NCBI GenBank assembly: GCA_964019335.1
Contig: OZ025723.1
Span: forward strand, 310,001-374,000
Length of the DNA: 64,000 nt
Origin: Diplonema japonicum
Taxonomy: Eukaryota; Euglenozoa; Diplonemea; Diplonemida; Diplonemidae
Direction: 5' to 3'
In this document: positions 18,713 to 29,000 of the stretch, one piece after another
Numbering within the stretch: the first letter of the stretch is position 1
Layout of the letters: every line of letters begins with the position of its first letter
Made by a program: the position numbers and the translations under genes
The notes under the pieces: generated by a model
What the model saw: the letters and a program-made list of their open reading frames with translations, nothing else
Told to the model about the DNA's origin: nothing
Databases searched by the model: none

Positions 18713-19657
18713 ATGCTAGGAGTTATTGCAGTGGGCGCCTGTATGGCGTCGGTGTTCAATGTCCCGGTGATGGAGGTTGGGGAGGCGATGCCTGATGTTG
18801 GTAACTATCCGACTATCACTGGTCACGGGATGGGGGACTCGTGCTGGCATCTTGGCATGGAATCCCTCACTCGCTCCATCGAGAAGCACCTCGGCAGCTA
18901 TGCCGTCTGTATCCCCACAGGGAACAACAAGTCGGAAGACGTCCGCAACTCTTTCTGGATGTCGATGGAAAACAACATCGACATCTTCGCGGCGAAAATC
19001 AGAAACGACAGCAAACTCGCCAACGGGTTCAACGCTATCGGCTTCTCGCAAGGCAACTCCCTTATCAGGGGTTACATCCAGTCCTACAACGACCCCCCGG
19101 TCAAGTCCTTCATCTCCGTTCATGGTACAGTAATGGGTGTCAGCGGGATCCCTGAATGCTCTCCAGATGGTCCTTTCGCTGAAATTTGCACTGTTATCGA
19201 TGAAGCCCTTGGTGTTGATGCCTATTCTGAGCATTGGCAGAACACTCTTTTCCAGGCTGATTACTACAGGGATCCCCTTCGTACTCACAGTGAAGCTTAT
19301 TACAAGAGGTCGCAAATAGCTAAGCAGAACAATGAGGGGCCTTACAACAACAACCAGACGTTGAAAGAGAACTTCATCAGCGTAGCGAACTACAGTATGA
19401 TCAAGGCTTTGAAGGACACGGTGGTGCACCCCAATGAGGGCGAGTGGTGGGGCCAGTACGCCCCGGGGCAGTTCGATGTTGTGCAGAACCTCACCGAGAC
19501 GGACTATTTCAAGCAGGATCTGTTCGGTTTGAAGACAGTTTACGAGCAGGGCAGGATGAGGTTCAACACCACCGACGGGAACCACCTTAAGTTCTCCACC
19601 CAGGAGCTCCTCTGGTGGGTCGAGCACTACTTTGTGCAGCCAACGAACAAGAACTAA
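18713..19657 (+). CDS. Palmitoyl-protein thioesterase (PPT1-like)
   Basis: The protein has 314 residues, near the 306 of animal PPT1. A short hydrophobic N-terminus (MLGVIAVGACMASVF) serves as a signal peptide. The nucleophile is Ser112 in GFSQG, the acid is Asp235 in the KDTVVHP segment, and the base is His291 in GNHLKFS. The substrate-pocket region GHGMGDSCW and PVKSFISVHGTVMGVSG with conserved family wording are present. The enzyme removes palmitate from cysteines of proteins degraded in the lysosome. The start was chosen at the ATG after the A-rich leader; the upstream frame is only lysines. Gene context gives no further clue. Confidence 0.88.
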   Translation: MLGVIAVGACMASVFNVPVMEVGEAMPDVGNYPTITGHGMGDSCWHLGMESLTRSIEKHLGSYAVCIPTGNNKSEDVRNSFWMSMENNIDIFAAKIRNDSKLANGFNAIGFSQGNSLIRGYIQSYNDPPVKSFISVHGTVMGVSGIPECSPDGPFAEICTVIDEALGVDAYSEHWQNTLFQADYYRDPLRTHSEAYYKRSQIAKQNNEGPYNNNQTLKENFISVANYSMIKALKDTVVHPNEGEWWGQYAPGQFDVVQNLTETDYFKQDLFGLKTVYEQGRMRFNTTDGNHLKFSTQELLWWVEHYFVQPTNKN

Positions 19658-20058
19658 TTTTTTTTTTAAAATAAGTCCCCCCCCCCCCCCCTTCCCAAGA
19701 AATCACGTGATAGTGCTACCAACACCCCCCCCATTTTTTTGTCTCCTTCACGCTCACGGTCGAGTCCTTCGACCAGTTTTTATTTCTTCCTGCAATTTTT
19801 CTCCTGCTCCTTTGTGTAGATGCTACGCAAGGCATTTTTTTTTTTTTTTTTTTTTTTTTTTGCTCACGTTTTCTCCTTTTTTCTTTTATCTTCCTGTAAA
19901 AAAGTGTTGGTAGTTCCCCCCCCCCCCCCCCCCCCCTCCCCCTCCACTTTACATTTTCTTCTGAACCAGTTGCTTCATTAAAATAAAGCTGCTCAACAAA
20001 AGTTCCGCAAAAAACCTTTAAAAATTCCAAAAACAGGAAGAGGGTAGCGGGAGGGTGC
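19658..20058. other. Intergenic low-complexity spacer
   Basis: No gene seen. T run of 27 at 19835-19861 and C run of 21 at 19916-19936. Confidence 0.7.
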
Positions 20059-22520
20059 ATGGCGCACGCCCATGACCTGACAGTGGTCGCACCCCATAAA
20101 AGCGTTGCCGGGGCGTTCAGAGCGTGCAAGAATATTTATGTATTCAGGTTCGTGAAGAGAGTTTCGAGGGACACAAGGAACAACGGGCTAGACAGAGTCT
20201 TGATACTAACTGCCCATGCAGTGATGCTATATGACACCAAGGGCGTGCTGAAGAGAAACGTCAACTACACCGACATGGAGCGCATCTTCGTGCAGGAGAG
20301 GCGGGGCGGGGCGAGGTTTGTCATCACGCTGTTCAACAACAACGACATCCCTGTTTACCCGTTGATATTCGATTCCGTCTTCCTCGTCAAGAACCACGAC
20401 GGGAGCGACTGGGGGGAGCTTTTACAGATTCTCAACAAACTCCGGATAGCCAACACAGGTGACACTCTTTTGGCACAAAAAATCGAACCCCACGAGGACC
20501 TCGACGGTCTGCTCGGTGAGGCAATTGGCGACAGACACAAAAGCAGCGACAGTGAAGACGAGGATTCCACAGAACCCATTTCTGACAGACAACTCCGGGC
20601 TTTCACTGAAAAATCTTACGAGCAAGTTTATCGTGCTGGCCCAATGTCCCGTGTCACACCTGGTGAGAAGCGAGCAGGGAATACCAGAAACGGAACTTAC
20701 TTCGAAGTGAAGGACGACCCCAACTCTGTCAAGGTCCACCCCGGTGAATGGCGAGGTGAAGACCGCATGCAGTGGTGCTCCATCATGGCCAAGCCAGACG
20801 GTGAGATTTGCATTCACGGTACTGACAACATCATGGCGCCTCATTGGTCTTGTTGCGGCTCTCTCACTGAAGACGCGCCTCCGTGCATGGCAGCCAGCAA
20901 CGACTTCGGTGAATCAAACGCATTCATCACAGACGCCAAAGGGCGGTACGACCTGTCGCAAAGCTTTGTTCGCCAACCTCAACAGTCGCCCAAAGAAAAC
21001 ATCCACACCCTCCACCAGCGGATCCAAGAGCTCACCAACCTCCCCCTCGATTCCCTTAGAGGGGAGAATATCGGAACGGGTCTCAGAAGACCAGAAGGCG
21101 GCGACTACCATGTGCACTTCCACCTTGATGATCGCAAGGCTCGCGAAATGTTCGGGAACCCAGGATACACCCCAGGTAGTCAGTTTGCCACCAAGGTACC
21201 GCAAACCCATGGAAAGGTTGGGAAATTCACGGCCCACCCGGCAATGGAAAGAAACCCCCATGGCTTCCGTGACATGCCAGGGGTGAAACGTGTACCCAGC
21301 ACAGTTGACTTGGAGAATGACGCCGACTCCCTACCAGAACGGGTCACCGCTGTGCCTGAGCGCCGTGTGGACAGAACCACACCACGGAAAGAAAACGTTG
21401 TTGACCCACGGTGGGGAGACCCCGTCCCAGGGCACCCCGTCTCCCCGCAGTATTTATCAAAGGCACCATACGTGGACCCTTTGCTTCCGGCACCAGATAT
21501 TGAACTGCCAGTAACAAGGCCGCAGACAGCCAGCAAACCACCACCAGTATCAGATACAGAGTACCTGCCACATAAAAAGCAACGGGACCCCCGGTTCTAC
21601 TTCCCAGGGTCGGGCGGCGTCCCACTGCAGCAAGCTGACGAGTTATTAACAGAACTGCTCCAGGTATTGCTTCAAAAAGGGGGAGGTAAAACAAATCGCA
21701 TCACCACCAACAGGAAGAGCCCGGAGAAGGTGCGGTGTACAAGGACAGCAATGACCTGTCGAGGAGGAATTTCGTAGGGACGTCTAGGTTGCCGCAGACG
21801 ATGGTTGAAAGGGGGATACGGGCGGGATGGGAGGAAGCATGGAGGGAGGTGGGGGGACAGCCGAAGCAGCGATGGAAACCAGAGGAGAGCGTTGAATCCT
21901 ACCGGCGGAAAGTGCGAGAAGAAGGCGAGCACACGGTAGGCGCAATGCTGGATAACGTACGGGGACACACAGAAGAGAAAGGATCCATATGCGAAGTGGT
22001 ACTGCGTGACGGGATGGGCACCGCAAAACGGAGGCTCACAGTGATGGAATGGGAAGGCCTGGGACCATGCGTTGTCCTAAGCACATTAGACCAGCACGCT
22101 GCAAGGCCAGGCGACCACGGTTGGATGGAGTACATGCAATGTTCACATCTACGGATAGCCGGGTTTGCGAACAGGGAAAAGGACTCCTTGCTGCTCTCAA
22201 CTGGCACGCAGCACTGGCATATCAGGATGACAGCGACATCTGCTGCAAGGTGGCTTGCTGTGGTGTATGATTGTTGCCATTGGCTTCGCCCTGGTGCGGA
22301 TGGCGCTCTTTATGAGGCACCTGGTTTCGGAGCATTCCCCCCAGGTTCCGCAGCGCCTGTCGCCAGAACCATCCCCAGAGCACCTGTCAGCCCAACGACA
22401 GTTCTACAAACCTCACCTGGAGTCCACACCACCATCCGCCCTCAGGAATCCCGGAACCGACCAAAATTCGAAACCCCAAACCTCGACCGCTACCGATTGA
22501 GGAATAAAACAACCCTCTAA
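20059..22520 (+). CDS. Large protein with PH-like domains, unknown function
   Basis: Two exons (20059-21663, 21714-22520) with a 50-nt GTATTG...CAACAG intron give 803 residues. Residues about 15-135 look like a pleckstrin-homology or myosin-TH1-like fold: alternating strands RVLILTAHAVMLYD, MERIFVQER, ARFVITLFNNNDIPVYPL, and a closing helix WGELLQILNKLRIA. The middle (150-600) is acidic and then Pro-rich and probably disordered. The second exon has another possible PH-like unit (KRRLTVMEWEGLGPCVVLS ... WHIRMTATSAARWLAVVYDC). Such proteins usually bind phosphoinositides or flagellar scaffolds. I do not recognise the family, and the domain call is by pattern only. Confidence 0.6.
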
Positions 22521-23068
22521 TAAAAAAGAAAAAAGAAAAAAGAATGGTACACAACGGAAATAGAATACGAACGATAAATGGAGGGGAAAAGAAGAAAAGA
22601 GGGAGAGGGGAGGGAAAGGAGGAAAGAAAAAGAGACGAATGTCGATGTGTTTATATGTGTTTTTTTTTTTCTCTTTTCTTTTTCATGTATCATTTTTTTT
22701 TGTTTCGGAAAATTTATATCATCTCTTTTGCTGCCCTCCTCCCTTCTCTTCCCCCCCCCCCCCCCGCCCCCTTCCTTTTCCTTTTTTTTATATGTTTATT
22801 ATTTTCTCGTTCAGACGCATGTTGCTACTTTTTTTTTGTATATTTTTTTCCCTCCCCCTCATTATTTTTTTTTCTGGTTCGCAAAAAAAAAAAAAAAAAA
22901 AAAAAAAGAAAAGAAAAAAAGAACATAAATCATAACCAGGAGGGGGGACGCAGAAAAGAAGAGACTATGTCTGCTTAAGAAAAATAAAACAAAAACGGAA
23001 AAAAAAAAAAAAAAAGAACGAAAGAAGAAAAGAAAAAAAAAAAGGAAAGAAAAACAGCAGCATCGTGA
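22521..23068. other. Intergenic low-complexity spacer
   Basis: No gene seen. Alternating purine-only and pyrimidine-only stretches. Open frames here translate to Phe/Pro/Lys runs and were not called. Confidence 0.7.
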
Positions 23069-26000
23069 ATGAAAAACAGAGAGGTGTGGAGAAGAAGCAC
23101 GACAGAACTGAACATAGAAGAGTTACCGACAGAGCACAAAGAGGACAACGGAGAACGTACAACCTGTTGTTTCGGGATGGGAGGGGTGTTGGGAAAGTCC
23201 TCGCAAGTAGAGAACGAGAAGGAACTGTTAAACGCTGACGAGATACGAGATGAGCCCACGGTGGTGAGAGAAACAAAATTCTACGTAGTTCCGGAAGACA
23301 TGGTGAAGGGCCTGTTTGGCGACCTGCTATACAACATGCACCGAGACTTCCTGCTGGGGCTTCTCATCTTCGCCTTCGTCGTTTCGTTCCTCCTACTGTG
23401 GATCATTGCTGTTGACATTTTCGACATCAACGGAACAAACAAGTACACTGCATCCTTCCAAAAGGAGCCTCCAGCTTCCGCCACGACAGGCGTCCCCATG
23501 CCAGGATTTTCTGTTGTTGTCACTGACAAGAACCTCGCAAAGATATCTGGGGCGGAAGTCAACATCCTTGCCTTCCCATCAGAGGCTTTCTCGTTAAACA
23601 TCACATTGCCCACCGGTATCCCTATACATACTCGTGACTCTAACTGTCTTACTCACATGTATGGCGATGCGACGATGCATAACCCTATGGACAGTGTGTT
23701 GTGCACCACTCCCACACATGGTGGCAAGGCTACTACGAATGGTGATGGTGTTGCTCATTTCTCTGAGTTCTCCATCAACGGCGGTCCTGCTGTGATGTAC
23801 TCGCTGATCTTTAGTGTTGAGATGCCGTCTTCTCTGATTGAGACGGGCGACACAGTTGTTGGTTCCTTCCTTGAATGGCAGGTGTCTGTTCGGTCCCCCG
23901 TACGCGAGGTCACCGTGCCCACCCCGATGCCCGACTCTGTGGTTGTCGGAACACTAGTACCCGTTGTTATCAAGACCGTTTTGGAGTTTTCAGGCAACGC
24001 TTCCGTTGCGATCAACGCGACGAACTTGTTGCAGCCCGTTGTTTTGTCGGCGTCCATCACCGGGCGGCATTACCCCATTAAGAGCCTGCAGCCCCTCGCT
24101 GCCATTCGCGAACACGCTTTGACCGTCTTCAGCATCACATCACGGAACATCACCATCGACAGTGTCACCGTGGCTTCCGTCACCACCGTCACAGCCACCA
24201 TTAGGATGCATGTGGTGGCTGATTGGGCTGTCGGTAGCCTTATGTACCCTGCTGTCTACTACTGTGGTGAGTACATGTTCATCGGTCCCGTGCTGGGTAA
24301 CGAGGTGATGCGCCCCATCCTGTACCGGCCTGTCACGGTGGCGGCGGGCATCACCAGCGTGATCGTCGAGTCGGAGCTCGACACAAACATCACAGAAGGT
24401 GAGCTGTCAAAAGAGATTAAAATCCGCCTTGTGGGTGGTACAGAGCACGCACGGGTTCTTGTTGTCGCTTCAAAATTTAATGGCATGCAATTCCCGCCGT
24501 TCTGGCACACAGAAGGCACCACAGAAGTGCAGAGGTACAAACATCTGATCAAGCCTTACTCTAGCTCTTGTGAAAGTGTAGTGGGGGAAGGAACAAACTA
24601 CACCTGCACAATAGCTATTAGGTTTTCGGAGAATGGGCTGCCTGGACGGTACGGTGTGGAGTTCCATGCCGGCGATGCCGTGTCGGCTGTGTGGGAGGTC
24701 AACGTGCTGTCGTCGGTCTTGCTGGTGACACCTAGCTTTGCAGAGGCCCCGTGGAGCGGCAACGGCAGGACTTTTACTGTAGGCGTACCGTGGGACAATA
24801 CTCCGAGCTTCTATGTCAGCAATGCAGCTGGTGCTCCTGTGAGCGGGAAGGCAGTGGTGGTGTCTGCATCAAGCGACATTGGTATCAGCTATGAAAGTCA
24901 CGCATCCGGTTCAAGTGGCACCATCTCCTTCGCAAACCTAGTATTCACCTATGCCAAAAGGTCTGGTGTGTATAATCTCAGTTTCACTGTCGATAAGAAG
25001 GTAGCATTTGTAGTTCCTGTCACGGTGCAGTACGGCTCTGCTGCTTCCCTCGTGCGCTGCACCCACGTTGAGGTGGTGGGAGCTGTCCCCTCAAGTATCA
25101 CCAGAGGTGACACTACCGCGGGTATCACAGTGATGGCTCTGAACGCCTTTGGCGTGGCTCTTCCTAATGTCGACTTGTGGGCACAGCTCGGTCATGACAC
25201 GGGGATCTACCCGCCTGTGAACTTTGCGAGCGGGAACCTCACCACTGACTACTGGCCTGGGGCTTCTCGCTACAGTCCCGTACAAACCACTGGCCTGTCG
25301 GGTACGGCAGTCATACCACTCAACTTCGATGTAGCCCTTTCAGCCCCACTCACACTGTACATGTCATGCGGGAGCACGATGCACCCCAGCGAAGGCGTCA
25401 CCGTGGGCTTAGAATCTGTGCTTCCTTCCGTTGAGCCAACCATGACAGCGGAGAGTGCCAACGCGTGGAGATTCTCCACACCTGCAAATATTTCTAGTTT
25501 TGCTGTGGTTGCAGTGCAGCATCCAAGGAAGCTGTCAGATGTTTTTTACTCGGTGCCACCAAGCTCGAATATTGGCACACAGCCTGTGATTCAAGTCGAT
25601 GCCAAAAACACACCAGGGGTGTATGTGTTTGCTGTGTGGAACTACGGTCAGTGGAGCACCATGTTCACGGTTACTGCTGTAAGTGAGGTTGCAGAGCTGA
25701 GGGTTCAACGAATAAGCAGCAGTGTAGAAGAAGTGGTGTCGCCTGGAAGCAGTACAAAGCAAGGTGTGCCGTTTGCGATACAGCCACAGGTCCTTGTCTT
25801 AGACAGTGCAGGCAATCCAGTCTCTGGCGTCAGGGTGGTGGCTGTTATCGGCCACCCTGAAGTCTCCACCAACGCATTCTACGTTCCGTCTGCACTGTAC
25901 TTCGGCTGCTTAGCCTTGATGCTCTCGTCGGGCCCGGAACGTCCGATCTCAGAAGTGTCTGACGCAAACGGTGTTGCGAACTTCAATTCGTTGGGTATTG

Positions 26001-29000
26001 TAGGGGGCACCTCGCCACTCACCGTCACCTATGTCTTCTTGAATATAAATGAGGGCGGCACGAATGGGATTTATGTTCACGAAGCCCTCCCACGCAATCT
26101 CACGGATGTGACGAACGTGCACCTCACCAGTCAGCCATCACCAGTGGCCACGCCGGGTGGTCGGCTCCGCCTGCCTCCCGTGGCGACGGTCCTCAACAAT
26201 GCTAACGTGCCTTACGTGTTTGCAATTGGCACTTTGGACGTTATCCCCTTCAACGCCTCAAGCACCTTGAGAGGCTTCATCTCAAGTAAAGGAGACATTC
26301 ATGCAGGTTTGGGTGCCCTGAGTTTCACAAATACCGTCTTCCTCCCGTCTAGCGACATCGGGCAGTACAGACTACGGGTGATCACACCTGGCAGTGTGGG
26401 CGACACGACGAGCATCATGCTTACTAGGGACCCACATGTGTTACAACTGGAGGTAGCGCCACCCACCCGAATCATGGTGGGGACACCGTTTAAGGTGGTA
26501 CTAAACGCACGGCTGGCAGATGGGACAGGTGTGCCTGGTGTAGTAATACGATCAAGCTTGATAAACCGTGACTACGGCACGAAATGTTACGGTTCGTCGT
26601 GTGGTGTAGTGCACGCTGCTTCCTTGATCGGCACCACAGATGTGTTTGGGATGGCGGAGTTCCACATTGTAGTGATGGAGGCCATGGCGGGGAAGTACAG
26701 ACTAGAGTTCACCGCCCGCAGGGGAGTCGATAGCATTTTGGGTGCCGCAACGTCGCTCAAAGAAACGTCGATGCTGTACGGCGGGTCGCGGTTGCCTTCA
26801 GGGATGTTGGACGCACAGCCGCCACAATTCCAGAGCTACTTGGCAACGCGTGTGAAGGCGTCTGTTAAATCGCTTGCCTCGTCGCTGCTGACACGAGCCA
26901 TCCACGCTGCCAAGACGATCGTTACAAAGACTCCCGACTTCCAAGTGTTCAACGAAGTCATGCTGGTGAACATCACCACTCAGCCTGTCCTAGACCCTAG
27001 CAGCAGCGAGTACACATCTAAATTCGGCAGCGACTACGGAGTGTTCGATGTCCAGCCCGTGATAACCATTCTGGGAGTAAACGGAGGCCCCCTTGTTGGT
27101 AAAAGTGTCACCGTATCCGTACTCCCAATCGCCGCCAAGGTGGTTGTCGATTGGGACAAAACCAAAAGAACGGACGTCAACGGAACGTACACCTTCAGCG
27201 GACTCCGGTTGAACGACACACTTCCCGGTCCGTATCAATTAGTGTTCCATTGTGATGGGGAGCAGTCTGAGATCTCCGCTGAGGTGTACCTCTTGTCACA
27301 CCTGGAGATCATTGACTTCGGGTCAATGTATGTTAGAATTCTGATCATAGTACTCATCCTGCTCCCGTGGTTGATGGCCAACCTGCCTGGATCCTCCGTC
27401 GCTTGGACGAGGTTGGCATTTGCGCTGAGTGGTCTGATGCCTTTGATCGTGATCACCATCATCCCCGGTGTGTTTGACAGTACCCAACTGTTCGTCCAGC
27501 TCACTCTGTACCTTACGTCTGCCTTGTGGGGCGGGGTCACGTTATTACTTGTGAGGCTTGCTTACAACCAGGTAATGAAGTCATACTTCGACGAGGACGT
27601 GAAAGTCGTGAACACGTATAGGTACGTGCGGTGGCTGGGGAAGATGATCCCCTTCAGTAGTGAGGAGGAAATCCACGAGTACAGGGAGCAGCTCACGCTG
27701 TCCTCACTAGGCATTTTCAGACGGTTTGCCCTGTTCCTGTACAACCAGTATCTGGGCGTCTTTTACGGGTGTTCGGTTCCCCTCACGGGGACGAAGCACC
27801 AGTACACATGGGAGATCACAAGCGGCGTCACGTTGCACCATTCCCCCAACGCGTACCATGTGCCGATGGATGCATTCAAGTGGCAGCTGGGAGCGTTCGG
27901 ATCATCAAATGAAGAGGAAAAAAGCAAGGTCTGCATGCAGATCACTGGGGTGTCGCATTACAGCAAGTTAACCTGCCACGCTGATGGGTTTCGAATGGTA
28001 GTGACGGAGTTCACAGGTGCCGAGATCGATGGTTTGTACTTCGCGAACGACACATCCATGATCAACACATGCGTGGCGTGCTTCGTCATGGCAGGATCGC
28101 GAGACGCTGTCGCCTCACTAATTTCTGAAAAACTTGCTGGGAAAACCTTCCTGGAGACCTACGGCATTGGACGTATGAAGTACATCGAAGACGGCAGGAT
28201 ACGAAGGGACAACACTGCCGGATGGACATGGAAGGACTCACTCAAGGTTAAGCTTCACTTCGCCGTTGCGCCCATCATTGTAGAACTTGAATCATTCAGA
28301 ACAACTGCTTTTGGTACCGAAGCAGGTCGACAGAACGTCGGGGATAAAGAGGAAGAAATAGACGAGACTGATGACGAGGCGGACGACGATGCCATGAAAG
28401 TGGGCAGGGTGTGGGTACAGCACCGCATCCCCGATGAGATAAGGATGTCAAGCGGCGAGCCGTTCCCTGTTTTCTGGTCGCCAAACTACGACGCTGACAC
28501 CAACTTAGTGCTCAAAGAGAATGCACCTCAAGACCTGAACCGTGTTGCTCTTGACAGTACGAAACCCGAACACGGTGGACTTCCTGAAGATATAGTAGAA
28601 CCGGTGTACCTGCCTTTTCGGTTCCTTGTCTGTTCGTCTATATGTGTGGTGGTGATTGTGGTCATGGCATTCCTCACGTGGTGGTTGTACAATCTGTTTG
28701 TAATTTACCTCACAAAGCTTCAGAACAAGATACCCAAGCCGCCGGAGATGACTCCGCAAGAAGAAGAACAGATCAACACTGATCTGCAGGACGGGCTCAC
28801 CACGGCCATCGAGACCCTTGCGGAGACAGACAACAAGTTTTACTTTCTGACAGCGTTCATACCTACCATCGAATCGATCGATTTCATCAGCATATGGAAG
28901 TGGTGGTACAACGTGGCACACGATATGATAAAAACAGCAAAGACATCCGGTGTGATCGCTACAGTGACGGGTTCCCTGGCGATGGCTGCGAACTGGGTGA

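Noticed and set aside
18716-19627. Minus-strand open frame of 303 codons opposite the thioesterase
   Set aside because: The + strand encodes a thioesterase with complete catalytic triad; the opposite frame is a shadow.
22544-22978. Open frames of 98-144 codons in the spacer before the giant membrane protein
   Set aside because: They translate purine-only and pyrimidine-only DNA into Phe/Pro and Lys/Glu runs without protein-like composition.
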